DNA of 64,000 nt from Mikania micrantha. Lineage: Eukaryota; Streptophyta; Magnoliopsida; Asterales; Asteraceae. The position numbers and the translations under genes are program-made. The stretch lies in NCBI GenBank assembly GCA_009363875.1, contig CM018690.1:17377692-17441691 (forward strand). Direction: 5' to 3'. The first letter of the stretch is position 1, and each line of letters begins with the position of its first letter. Below, in pieces: positions 1-10,783 of the stretch. The notes beneath the pieces are model-generated. The model saw only the letters and a list, made by a program, of their open reading frames with translations. It searched no databases and had not been told where the DNA came from.

Positions 1-164
1 GACTTACAACATAGAGTGGAAGCCTAGACATTATACTAAACCCTTACGATATAAACTTGATACTTAAACTTGGAGCTAAATATTTATGATATAATTTATA
101 CGATCGAGGTTTAACTTATAAACTCTTTGTTTAACTATATACAAAATCTTAAGGCTTTGAAAAT

Positions 165-395
165 ACTAATATACTTGAGATGCTTGAAACACTTGGATGC
201 TTAACACACTTGAAATACTTGAAAACACGTGAATACTTGTCATACTTAGAATACTTGAACACATGAACGCTTTATACATTTAGGATACTTGAATGCTTGA
301 ATGCGTGATACACTTGGGATACGTGAATACTTGGAATGCTTGATACATATGGATGCTTGAACACTTGAATGCTTGAAACATTGGAGGCTTAAACA
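165..395 (+). repeat. Degenerate short tandem repeat inside the LTR (ATACTTGAA / ATGCTTGAA)
   Basis: About 20 degenerate copies of a 9-12 base unit (ATACTTGAA, ATGCTTGAA, ACACTTGGA) lie head to tail. The block recurs in the other LTRs near 7062-7292, 13959-14189, 20858-21088 and 27270-27500. It produces reverse-strand open frames with periodic composition (up to 106 residues) that look fortuitous. No function is visible. Confidence 0.8.
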
Positions 396-417
396 AAAGA
401 CTGATTGACCGACGCGT

Positions 418-627
418 GTTGACCTGTGTGTCAACCCCTACTAGTCATCAGTGAAACATTGTGAATGCTTTAGACTTGTATGCATAAACTTTTGGACATT
501 GTAAGACAGACTGTTGGCCGCCGTGTGTTGACCAGTGTGTCAACCCCTACTAGTCATCAGTGTTCTTCTTTGTCAGAGTCATGTAAGACAGACTGATTGG
601 CCGCTGTGTGTTGACCTGTGAGTCAAC
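418..627 (+). promoter_or_regulatory. Three spaced inverted TTGAC motifs (W-box-like)
   Basis: GTTGACCTGTGTGTCAAC at 418-435, GTTGACCAGTGTGTCAAC at 527-544 and GTTGACCTGTGAGTCAAC at 610-627. Each is followed by CCCTACTAGTCAT. Each has a strict W-box (TTGACC) on the plus strand and a TTGAC core on the other. W-boxes bind WRKY factors in plants; whether these do is inference. The set recurs at 7315-7524, 14212-14421, 21111-21320 and 27523-27732. It lies far downstream of the LTR TATA box. Confidence 0.55.
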
Positions 628-862
628 CCCTACTAGTCATTCAGTGTTCTTCTTGATTCATCCATGGTGATGACAAGTGACTAGAATGATTGAGTTCTTC
701 TAGTTGACTTTGTGTTAACTTGAAGGTTACTCTATCTAAACATGTCACGAGTCATAAATAGGATCATTATGGATGGATGCTGAACTCCTTAGGGTCTTTC
801 AGCTGTCCATAATGGTGCCTATTAAACTTGAGACTTATTCGTTGTGGAATCAATAGCGTGAA

Positions 863-1497
863 GTGAAACGCTTAATTATCATTAATAACAATATGTTAAG
901 CAGCCCGGTATGTGGTGGGACGGTGGCTGGGGCTTGTCCCCTACATATGCCCTATATATAAGCATATTTGGTTGGATAGCATAGGTGGTTGTTAGTGAGG
1001 TTAAGGTTGTCATTTCGGGGGAAACAAAGTAAACATTGGCAGGGAAACAAACGTTAAGAATCATATGTCATGAGATCAGAGTAGTGGGGATGAAATGCTT
1101 AATTATCATTAACAACAATATGTTAAGCAGCCCGGTATGTGGTGGGACGGTGGCTGGGGCTTGTCCCCTACATATGCCCTATATATAAGCATACTTGGTT
1201 GAATAGCATAGGTGGTTGTTAGTGAGGTTAAGGTTGTCATTCAGGGAATCAACGTAAACAATTACAGGGTAATCTAATTCAAAGAATCAAACACTTGGAA
1301 TCAAACATTGGGAATCAAACATTTTGGGAATCATACGGGTAGAATGAGACGCTTAATTATCATCAGGAACAATATATCATGTGGTTCAGTATGTGGTGGG
1401 ACGGTGGCTGGGGCTTGTCCCCTACATATGCCCTATATATAAGCATACTGAATCAGATGGTATAGGTGGTTAATGGTGAGGTTAAGGTTGTCATTCA
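863..1497 (+). repeat. Triple sub-repeat in the LTR with a TATGCCCTATATATAAG core
   Basis: Three direct copies of about 150 bp begin near 863, 1090 and 1343. Each has GCTTAATTATCAT, then TGTGGTGGGACGGTGGCTGG, then CATATGCCCTATATATAAGC, then GAGGTTAAGGTTGTCATT. LTRs B, C and E keep three copies; LTR D has one hybrid copy. Reverse-strand relatives of the core occur in the solo LTR near 46510-46560 and at 51725-51795 and 51943-52010, so the core is older than this array. CCCTATATATAAG resembles a TATA box, but promoter activity is not shown. Confidence 0.8.
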
Positions 1498-1532
1498 AAG
1501 GATTTTACAAACTATTTTTACACAAAAACTAC

Positions 1533-1584
1533 ATGAACTCACCAACCATTGTGTTGACTATGTTTAATACATGTTTTCTCAGGT
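1533..1584 (+). promoter_or_regulatory. Acceptor-like block in LTR A
   Basis: ATGAACTCACC (1533-1543) is followed by GTGTTGACT (a possible branch site) and ATGTTTTCTCAG|GTG, with AG at 1581-1582. The matching donor lies left of the window. The same block recurs in LTRs B to E and in other LTR families of the window. Splicing use is inference. Confidence 0.45.
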
Positions 1585-1948
1585 GATGTACAGGATTAAG
1601 CTAATGGTCCGGATTGCATACTAGGATGCCCAGACATAGATCCTAGTTGACTTTTGAAGAAGTACATCTTTTGAGATTTATATGAATCTCTTTTGATATC
1701 TTGTACGGATACAAGATAGATACATTTGATTCTTTTGGATAGGTTTACTTAGTTAAATTACTAGACATTGACATTTGTAATTTAACTTTGTAATCCTAGT
1801 TAATGTTTAATTGTGCTTACTTATTCTTAACATTGATGCTATGTAAACATTCTGATCAACACGATTATCATTTACGATATCACGCTCCGAGAACCTTCCG
1901 CCCGACGGGGACTTCGATCCAACCCCGCCGGCTCGGGGTGTGACAGAT

Positions 1949-1960
1949 TGGTATCAGAGC
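1949..1960 (+). other. Primer-binding site, initiator tRNA-Met
   Basis: TGGTATCAGAGC is complementary to the 3' end of plant initiator tRNA-Met and starts three bases after the LTR end. The other internal domains have the same site at 8845-8856, 15743-15754 and 22161-22172. It primes minus-strand DNA synthesis in reverse transcription. Confidence 0.92.
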
Positions 1961-2113
1961 TCAAGGTTATAGAGAATAATAGGTCACATACTTAAACGGT
2001 TTGACCTAGACTATAACTTAGGGACCTCATGTTGAGAACATAAAACTTAAGTTTGCATTGTGTTTTCTGCATTCGATCACTGCACTAACCGATATCTTTT
2101 GGTTATGATCAGA

Positions 2114-3421
2114 ATGCCGCCCAGAAAACAACCGACACCGGTACCTACACCACAGACTTCTGCACCTCACTCTTCAACACCATCACCACCAGATTCACCA
2201 CCGCCTCCTCCTCCTCCACATAGTCCTCCTCCGAATCCGAATGCAGCTTTAATTCTGGACCCTGCTACTGTTGCCTTGGCAACATTACTGAGTAGCCAGT
2301 TGACTAACCAGATGAAGGATATTATTCCGGAGATGATTAACAGGATTCGAGACCATGGTAACAACTCCGAGCGTACTACGGGGGAAACTAGTGGAAACGC
2401 CGGTGCTAAATCGGACTGTTCATACAAATCATTCGTAGGATGCAAACCGCCAAGCTTTAGCGGTGTTGAAGGAGCCGTTGGACTGATCCAATGGCTAGAG
2501 AAGATGGAAAATACATTGGACTTAAGCAGTTGTCCGGAGAGACATAAGGTCCGCTATGCTGCTGGATCTTTCAGTAAGCTTGCCCTAACTTGGTGGAACT
2601 CACAGATAAACGCTCGAGGAAGGGATGAAGCCTTAGCCATGCCTTGGGCAGAATTCAAAACCCTCCTCAGGAATGAATTCTGTCCTAAGCACGAACTACA
2701 GAACTTGGAAGTTGAACTCTCAAATCATGTGATGAAAGGAGCTGATCACATGGCATACACTACTCGCTATCATGAATTGGTAGCCTTGGTGCCTGAGATG
2801 GTGCCAACTCTAGAAAAGCGAATTGACTGATATGTAGGAGGATTGCCATCCTGCATTCAGGGCATTGTACTTGCTGCAAACCCTGCAACCTTAGAATCTG
2901 CTATCTCCTTGTCAGCTAAACTCATTGATGTGATGGTGAAATCCGGAGAACTGAAAGATGATTCGGACAAGACTAAGGAGAAACAACCAAAGAAGAAACA
3001 AAAGGCCATCCAACAATACGCGATGCCCACACCACTCAATCAAGTTGCTGCAGTATCTACTAACGCTGCACGCAAACCTTACACTGGTGTACATCCTCAA
3101 TGTGCACAATGTCAGTTTCATCATGTTGCCACCATACCGTGTAGGCAGTGTACTAACTGTGGCCGAAAAGGCCATCTGGCTCAACACTGTCGAACTTCAC
3201 CTGCAATGGCAGTAAACAGAGCTACCATGACAACAACACCACAAAACCTTGGCAACTACAACAATAACAATCGAGGATGCTTTAACTGTGGGGAACTAGG
3301 TCATTTCTCCAGGAATTGCCCAAAGAGGGCACAACCGGGAGATCAAGTACCAAGGGGAAGGGCTTTCATGATAGGAGCTCCTGCTACACATCAAGACCCA
3401 GAAACGGGTACTGGTATGTGA
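2114..3421 (+). CDS. gag, copy 1 (interrupted by an in-frame TGA)
   Basis: This would be the structural capsid-nucleocapsid protein of the retroelement, forming the particle that packages element RNA. ATG 2114 (MPPRKQ) is the likely start, because plant Ty3 gag proteins often begin MPPR; an upstream in-frame ATG at 2060 also exists. A proline-rich N-terminus is followed by the retrotransposon gag domain (GLIQWLEKME and ALTWWNSQ motifs, roughly residues 110-235). TGA at 2828-2830 then interrupts the frame. The same frame stays open to 3421. That second part has two CX2CX4HX4C zinc knuckles (CTNCGRKGHLAQHC and CFNCGELGHFSRNC), which bind RNA. Translation ends where the gag-protease junction would be, so pol is absent. 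Full-length Gag would need stop readthrough; otherwise the product is a 238-residue fragment. Confidence 0.88.
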
Positions 3422-3886
3422 CACCCTTTAACTCATAAGACTTAATTCTATTTTGATACTATTATGAATAAGAACTTTATCTTATTCCTATGAAGTATAA
3501 TCACACACATATGCTATGAAACTAGAAATCCTTTTATTGTGATACAAACAATGAAAGAGTGCCTAGTTAATACACATAACATACGAAGGAGACAATAACT
3601 AACACTAAGATTGTGTAACAATTGATGCTTAAAGCATCAATTAGTTTGAAACAATAAGGTGTTAGAGTCATACTGAGAATTGGCAAAACATAACAGTAAG
3701 ACAATTATAAGCAATAGGACTAGCAACACTTTGAGATCATACATAAGGATTCCAAACACGACCTAGAGTTTATTTGGGAACGTAGGGAATTTACAATAAA
3801 CAGAGTCTTCTCGCTTGTTGTAAAGAAAGTTGTAACCGATGATAATTCTTAAATTTCGGGACGAAATTTCTTTAACAAGGGGAGAC
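3422..3886 (+). other. Post-gag untranslated region with hairpins, pol absent
   Basis: No coding sequence is seen. A perfect inverted repeat with 11-base arms (AATTGATGCTT, one-base centre) lies at 3620-3642. A second one, AAATTTCGGGACGAAATTT, lies at 3851-3869 just before the polypurine tract. About 460 bases replace the whole pol region of an autonomous element. The other copies are 10319-10783, 17217-17681 and 23635-24099. Confidence 0.75.
3874..3885 (+). other. Polypurine tract
   Basis: AACAAGGGGAGA lies one base before the LTR start TGTAACATC. It is the expected plus-strand primer for reverse transcription. Copies are at 10771-10782, 17669-17680 and 24087-24098. Confidence 0.85.
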
Positions 3887-4688
3887 TGTAACATCTGTGC
3901 CGGAATCGTTACCGGAACAGTAATCTGTACAGTAACTTGTACAGTAACTCAGGTGCAACCCAGGAGAAATACTTAGAAACTGTCTACATTTGATGCAAAA
4001 CATAAACTATTACACGATGTTTCTGAAATCCTGATTTAAACTTCTTGGGTTAAACAGTCAGAAACACATCAGACAATCATGAACAGATGAAAACATGCTT
4101 GATTTTGTGTTATTAGGTTTAAACGTATGTGAGGATAAACAGAACAAAATCATCACAGTGTTGTTACGGAATGCTAAACCGACGAATCATTCGTATAGGT
4201 GACGATCTGTACGAATAAATCTGAGGTTTAACAATCTGAAATGATGACTGAAAAGTAGAAAACAAAATCAGAAAGTGAAACGTGCGATCGTGTTCGTACA
4301 GTTAGCGCTCTGTACGAAGACGCGCGTAAGTGACGTTTTCTGACGAAACGAAAACGAAGACATTTCGAACGATAATAAAGTTAAGGAAATATAATATTTC
4401 CTGTTTTACAATTTTGAAACTCATCAGAAAGAAATTTAAACGAAACTATTTTAATTTAAGGCACGTAAAACAAAATGCGCAAATAATTATTGAAACGCGT
4501 AAAAATAATAACGAATTACGACAGATAATTTAAGAATTATAATATTTAAAATATTTCCATAAATAATCATCCTTCAAATATTTAAAATAAATTATTTTAT
4601 TTAAATTACGAAAATATGCGCGTTACGATCCGGAAACGCGACGAAAATGCGAACCGAGCAACCGAAACGAACCCGAACACCCTCGGGG

Positions 4689-4696
4689 TATATAAG
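4689..4696 (+). promoter_or_regulatory. LTR core promoter TATA box
   Basis: TATATAAG follows CCCTCGGGG and is followed within 60 bases by a CT-rich stretch typical of plant transcription starts. Equivalent boxes lie at 11586-11593, 18484-18491 and 24902-24909. The transcript would start near 4720, making U3 about 0.83 kb and R plus U5 about 4.1 kb. Confidence 0.7.
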
Positions 4697-5089
4697 CCTC
4701 AAATGAGGCTTTCACCCTCATTTTTCACACATCTCTCTCTCTCTAAACTCTCTCAAACGGTTCTCTCTCTCTAGGAAAACCGATCTTCAAACGATCATAA
4801 CTCACTCGTTTCCTGGCGGAATCACGTGTTCTTGGCGCCCACGCGAAGCTCTCGTCATCCTCTACGAGGAAGTACAACAGATCTACGAAGTTAACCATCC
4901 ATTTTTGAGGTACGAAGCTTTTAAAATCTGAAAAACTAGGGTTTTCTAAACCCATTTCACGACCCAACTACACACTCGGCTTAGGGCATCACAAACGCAC
5001 ACACTACACCCTAGAGGACCGATCTTCATGTAAACTAACCATGGGAACAGCTTAGCCACTGAAGGAAGCTCGATGATGAGGAGGATGTA

Positions 5090-5580
5090 CAGGTTCGTGG
5101 GATGTAGGAGTCGGGCGAACCTTGGAACTTCCCGAACCTGTGATCATCAACATTCGGCCGAACCTTTTGGGGTTCCACCTACCACCGAACCATTGGATGC
5201 ATGGCCGAACCCTGTGATGTTCATTCCACAGCCGAACCATTTTGCCAGGTAGCAGCCGAACCCTTGACATGGGCGAACCACCCATGAGTCACGAACCCTG
5301 CATGCGTGGAACCAAGAGACGAACCCTACTGATCCACCCTCACATGCTGCGAACCTGTTAACATGTCCAAATAGCCGAACCCTAAAGTGGACGAACCCAC
5401 TGCATGGAGCTGAACCCTTCATGACCACGAATCAGGGAGCCACGAACCCTCATGGCCGAACATTACACCCACCGAACCTTCATGCAAAGCAAACGAACCC
5501 CTCTGTTGTAAATCACCTTGGCCGAACCTTGGTTTTTACATTGGCCGAACCTTATGTCAAGAGAAAGGTTCGCTGGTTAA
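5090..5580 (+). repeat. CGAACC-rich cluster in the LTR
   Basis: Roughly 18-20 copies of CGAACC, often GCCGAACCCT, are scattered over about 490 bp with non-repetitive spacers. Copies of the cluster are near 11987-12477, 18885-19375 and 25298-25785. The reverse-strand solo LTR has the same motif (GGTTCG on the plus strand) at 48775-49060, so the motif outlasts divergence of the surrounding sequence. Role unknown. Confidence 0.75.
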
Positions 5581-5584
5581 GTGA

Positions 5585-6115
5585 TTAGAGGAGGCCACAT
5601 TGTGTCGGCCAAGCCCATCCCGATCACCATTAGGCCCAGAATCGAGTAGGTAGTGGATCAATCTTTCGGCCCAGAAGGGGTGTGTGCATCGGCTCAACCT
5701 ATTCGCCCAAACCATATCCATGCGGCCCAATTCGATCATGGTAGCCCAAGTGGTTTAACTTAGCTTAAATCCTCTCAGCCCAACTACGAATAGAGTTCAC
5801 ATAGTAACAGACGGGCCACGCTAGTTGTCGGCCCAATCATTTATCCAATCCAAGGCCCCAAACCAATTGGCCTAAACTCCTTAGTGAAGCCCACCTCTTA
5901 TTCGGCCCAATAGGTTGGCCCATTAGCCCCTATTCCAATCGGCCCCAAACGGTTAGGCCCATTATTAATGGGACTGGACCAACCACACACAATGGACCCA
6001 TGAAATACTTCGGCCCAAGTAGAATTCGGGCCATTAACATTTGAGGCCCACTTTTAGCCCAAAATACTTACACGACTCATTCGGACCACTTTGATCATGA
6101 CTTAAACCACATTCG
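5585..6115 (+). repeat. GCCCA-rich cluster in the LTR (site II / TCP-like motifs)
   Basis: About fifteen GGCCCA or AGCCCA words lie within 530 bp. Their complement TGGGCC/T is the plant site II element bound by TCP factors. Here the cluster is downstream of the TATA box, so a promoter role is uncertain. Copies are near 12482-13012, 19380-19910 and 25794-26324. Confidence 0.65.
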
Positions 6116-6477
6116 GCCTGTATGTTTAAAGACATAACTAACATTTAAACAAAAGAAATCTAAGTCCTGGTACTTAGCATCTTCTTGTGATGAAACTAAA
6201 TCAGATTGAATGTTAGATTAATAACAAGGTGTTAATCCAAGTAGGTTGAGTGTTCTAAGGTCACTAACAAGTTGATGGGGCCGAATGACGACCGAGACAC
6301 ACAAGTGTTAGCCAACTTTAGGGCTAACACTAACACCTGCACACACATAAATCGTTACAATTTATACTTGCAAACTACAAATAATATGAAATCAATACAG
6401 GATCGTGAACAACACAACAAGTACAAGTAAAGAGCGCGTGCATTCTTGTTTAGAACTAAGTCAACCACTTCAAACAC

Positions 6478-6490
6478 CAGGTGAGTTCAT
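6478..6490 (+). promoter_or_regulatory. Donor-like site CAG|GTGAGTTCAT in LTR B
   Basis: CAGGTGAGT is a consensus 5' splice site. GGTGAGTTCAT (6480-6490) is the exact reverse complement of 8429-8439 near the acceptor-like block. Equivalent GT positions are 13378 (LTR C), 20276 (LTR D) and 26688 (LTR E). Other LTR families show the same at 56067 and 59772. Splicing is inferred from sequence only. Confidence 0.5.
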
Positions 6491-8428
6491 TTGTCCCTTT
6501 TCAAACCTTTTGTTTTACTTCGGGACTGAGAAGCATGTTAAACATTTTCATAAACCATTGAAATGTTATTTAATGCTTTAAACACAAACATGATACTTAT
6601 GTTGAAGCTTATGCTTGGAACCTTTTATACTTTGAGAAACAATGGACTTGAAACTTATACTTCAAAACTTGTGGATTGAAATCATATGATGGATGCTTAT
6701 GAGCCTTGTATGCCTGATATTGGAATGCTTGGGTGGGAAAATAAAGACTAAGGCTATGGTGTAAATAGCAAATGCTATTTACTTTATACTTATTTACATT
6801 TTTCAACACTTTGTGATCAAACGGGAAACTAGTATACTTGAGAAGCTATAGACTTGATACTTATACTTTAAACGAGAAGTTTAAACTAAATACTTGAGAC
6901 TTACAACATAGAGTGGAAGCCTAGACATTATACTAAACCCTTACGATATAAACTTGATACTTAAACTTGGAGCTAAATATTTATGATATAATTTATACGA
7001 TCGAGGTTTAACTTATAAACTCTTTGTTTTACTATATACAAAATCTTAAGGCTTTGAAAATACTTATATACTTGAGATGCTTGAAACACTTGGATGCTTA
7101 ACACACTTGAAATACTTGAAAACACGTGAATACTTGTCATACTTAGAATACTTGAACACGTGAACGCTTTATACATTTGGGATACTTGAATGCTTGAATG
7201 CGTGATACACTTGGGATACGTGAATACTTGGAATGCTTGATACATATGGATGCTTGAACACTTGAATGCTTGAAACATTGGAGGCTTAAACAAAAGACTG
7301 ATTGACCGACGCGTGTTGACCTGTGTGTCAACCCCTACTAGTCATCAGTGAAACATTGTGAATGCTTTAGACTTGTATGCATAAACTTTTGGACATTGTA
7401 AGACAGACTGTTGGCCGCCGCGTGTTGACCAGTGTGTCAACCCCTACTAGTCATCAGTGTTCTTCTTTGTCAGAGTCATGTAAGACAGACTGATTGGCCG
7501 CCGTGTGTTGACCTGTGAGTCAACCCCTACTAGTCATTCAGTGTTCTTCTTGATTCATCCATGGTGATGACAAGTGACTAGAATGATTGAGTTCTTCTAG
7601 TTGACTTTGTGTTAACTTGAAGGTTACTCTATCTAAACATGTCACGAGTCATAAATAGGATCATTATGGATGGATGCTGAACTCCTTAGGGTCTTTCAGC
7701 TGTCCATAATGGTGCCTATTAAACTTGAGACTTATTCGTTGTGGAATCAATAGCGTGAAGTGAAACGCTTAATTATCATTAATAACAATATGTTAAGCAG
7801 CCCGGTATGTGGTGGGACGGTGGCTGGGGCTTGTCCCCTACATATGCCCTATATATAAGCATATTTGGTTGGATAGCATAGGTGGTTGTTAGTGAGGTTA
7901 AGGTTGTCATTTCGGGGGAAACAAAGTAAACATTGGCAGGGAAACAAACGTTAAGAATCATATGTCATGAGATCAGAGTAGTGGGGATGAAATGCTTAAT
8001 TATCATTAACAACAATATGTTAAGCAGCCCGGTATGTGGTGGGACGGTGGCTGGGGCTTGTCCCCTACATATGCCCTATATATAAGCATACTTGGTTGAA
8101 TAGCATAGGTGGTTGTTAGTGAGGTTAAGGTTGTCATTCAGGGAATCAACGTAAACAATTACAGGGTAATCTAATTCAAAGAATCAAACACTTGGAATCA
8201 AACATTGGGAATCAAACATTTTGGAATCATACGGGTAGAATGAGACGCTTAATTATCATCAGGAACAATATATCATGTGGTTCAGTATGTGGTGGGACGG
8301 TGGCTGGGGCTTGTCCCCTACATATGCCCTATATATAAGCATACTGAATCAGATGGTATAGGTGGTTAATGGTGAGGTTAAGGTTGTCATTCAAAGGATT
8401 TTACAAACTATTTTTACACAAAAACTAC

Positions 8429-8480
8429 ATGAACTCACCAACCATTGTGTTGACTATGTTTAATACATGTTTTCTCAGGT
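8429..8480 (+). promoter_or_regulatory. Acceptor-like block in LTR B, pairing with the donor
   Basis: ATGAACTCACC (8429-8439), then GTGTTGACT, then ATGTTTTCTCAG|GT with AG at 8477-8478. Removal of 6481-8478 would delete 1998 nt of leader, including the TTGAC motifs, the sub-repeats and many upstream ATGs, before gag at 9011. AG ends in the other LTRs are 15376, 21794 and 28687. Confidence 0.5.
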
Positions 8481-9010
8481 GATGTACAGGATTAAGCTAA
8501 TGGTCCGGATTGCATACTAGGATGCCCAGACATAGATCCTAGTTGACTTTTGAAGAAGTACATCTTTTGAGATTTATATGAATCTCTTTTGATATCTTGT
8601 ACGGATACAAGATAGATACATTTGATTCTTTTGGATAGGTTTACTTAGTTAAATTACTAGACATTGACATTTGTAATTTAACTTTGTAATCCTAGTTAAT
8701 GTTTAATTGTGCTTACTTATTCTTAACATTGATGCTATGTAAACAATCTGATCAACACGATTATCATTTACGATATCACGCTCCGAGAACCTTCCGCCCG
8801 ACGGGGACTTCGATCCAACCCCGCCGGCTCGGGGTGTGACAGATTGGTATCAGAGCTCAAGGTTATAGAGAATAATAGGTCACATACTTAAACGGTTTGA
8901 CCTAGACTATAACTTAGGGACCCTCATGTAGAGAACATAAAACTTAAGTTTGCATTGTGTTTTCTGCATTCGATCACTGCACTAACCGATATCTTTTGGT
9001 TATGATCAGA

Positions 9011-10318
9011 ATGCCGCCCAGAAAACAACCGACACCGGTACCTACACCACAGACTTCTGCACCTCACTCTTCAACACCATCACCACCAGATTCACCACCG
9101 CCTCCTCCTCCTCCACATAGTCCTCCTCCGAATCCGAATGCAGCTTTAATTCTGGACCCTGCTACTGTTGCCTTGGCAACATTACTGAGTAGCCAGTTGA
9201 CTAACCAGATGAAGGATATTATTCCGGAGATGATTAACAGGATTCGAGACCATGGTAACAACTCCGAGCGTACTACGGGGGAAACTAGTGGAAACGCCGG
9301 TGCTAAATCGGACTGTTCATACAAATCATTCGTAGGATGCAAACCGCCAAGCTTTAGCGGTGTTGAAGGAGCCGTTGGACTGATCCAATGGCTAGAGAAG
9401 ATGGAAAATACATTGGACTTAAGCAGTTGTCCGGAGAGACATAAGGTCCGCTATGCTGCTGGATCTTTCAGTAAGCTTGCCCTAACTTGGTGGAACTCAC
9501 AGATAAACGCTCGAGGAAGGGATGAAGCCTTAGCCATGCCTTGGGCAGAATTCAAAACCCTCCTCAGGAATGAATTCTGTCCTAAGCACGAACTACAGAA
9601 CTTGGAAGTTGAACTCTCAAATCATGTGATGAAAGGAGCTGATCACATGGCATACACTACTCGCTATCATGAATTGGTAGCCTTGGTGCCTGAGATGGTG
9701 CCAACTCTAGAAAAGCGAATTGACTGATATGTAGGAGGATTGCCATCCTGCATTCAGGGCATTGTACTTGCTGCAAACCCTGCAACCTTAGAATCTGCTA
9801 TCTCCTTGTCAGCTAAACTCATTGATGTGATGGTGAAATCCGGAGAACTGAAAGATGATTCGGACAAGACTAAGGAGAAACAACCAAAGAAGAAACAAAA
9901 GGCCATCCAACAATACGCGATGCCCACACCACTCAATCAAGTTGCTGCAGTATCTACTAACGCTGCACGCAAACCTTACACTGGTGTACATCCTCAATGT
10001 GCACAATGTCAGTTTCATCATGTTGCCACCATACCGTGTAGGCAGTGTACTAACTGTGGCCGAAAAGGCCATCTGGCTCAACACTGTCGAACTTCACCTG
10101 CAATGGCAGTAAACAGAGCTACCATGACAACAACACCACAAAACCTTGGCAACTACAACAATAACAATCGAGGATGCTTTAACTGTGGGGAACTAGGTCA
10201 TTTCTCCAGGAATTGCCCAAAGAGGGCACAACCGGGAGATCAAGTACCAAGGGGAAGGGCTTTCATGATAGGAGCTCCTGCTACACATCAAGACCCAGAA
10301 ACGGGTACTGGTATGTGA
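9011..10318 (+). CDS. gag, copy 2 (interrupted by an in-frame TGA)
   Basis: This copy encodes the same amino acids as copy 1: proline-rich N-terminus, gag domain, TGA at 9725-9727, then an open frame with two zinc knuckles ending at the point where protease would begin. It lies between the PBS at 8845 and the PPT at 10771. The most distal 5' leader differs from copy 1 by small changes near 8923-8933 (CCCTCATGTAG against CCTCATGTTG). It is probably not translated in full without readthrough. Confidence 0.88.
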
Positions 10319-10783
10319 CACCCTTTAACTCATAAGACTTAATTCTATTTTGATACTATTATGAATAAGAACTTTATCTTATTCCTATGAAGTATAATCA
10401 CACACATATGCTATGAAACTAGAAATCCTTTTATTGTGATACAAACAATGAAAGAGTGCCTAGTTAATACACATAACATACGAAGGAGACAATAACTAAC
10501 ACTAAGATTGTGTAACAATTGATGCTTAAAGCATCAATTAGTTTGAAACAATAAGGTGTTAGAGTCATACTGAGAATTGGCAAAACATAACAGTAAGACA
10601 ATTATAAGCAATAGGACTAGCAACACTTTGAGATCATACATAAGGATTCCAAACACGACCTAGAGTTTATTTGGGAACGTAGGGAATTTACAATAAACAG
10701 AGTCTTCTCGCTTGTTGTAAAGAAAGTTGTAACCGATGATAATTCTTAAATTTCGGGACGAAATTTCTTTAACAAGGGGAGAC

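Larger units (their letters stand above)
1..1945 (+). repeat. LTR A (3' part only, cut by window edge)
   Basis: This is the last 1945 bp of the LTR. Position 1 corresponds to 6898 in LTR B. It holds the short ACTTGAA repeats, three inverted TTGAC motifs, the triple sub-repeat and the acceptor-like block. It ends TGTGACA at 1945, three bases before the PBS. Confidence 0.93.
3887..8841 (+). repeat. LTR B (complete, 4955 bp)
   Basis: It runs from TGTAACATC to GGTGTGACA, between a PPT and a PBS. In order it holds: U3 of about 800 bp with repeated GTACAG motifs; a TATA box at 4689; a CT-rich start region; a CGAACC cluster; a GCCCA cluster; a donor-like site at 6480; ACTTGAA repeats; three inverted TTGAC motifs; the triple sub-repeat; and an acceptor-like block at 8429-8480. 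No coding region is supported. Confidence 0.93.

Noticed and set aside
5147..5428. 93-codon reverse-strand open frame over the CGAACC cluster
   Set aside because: The residues follow the repeated DNA word; no start context, domain or conservation outside the LTR is visible.
6973..7293. 106-codon reverse-strand open frame in the LTR, repeated in other LTRs
   Set aside because: It is a by-product of the short ACTTGAA tandem repeat; its periodic composition and the absence of any domain make coding unlikely.
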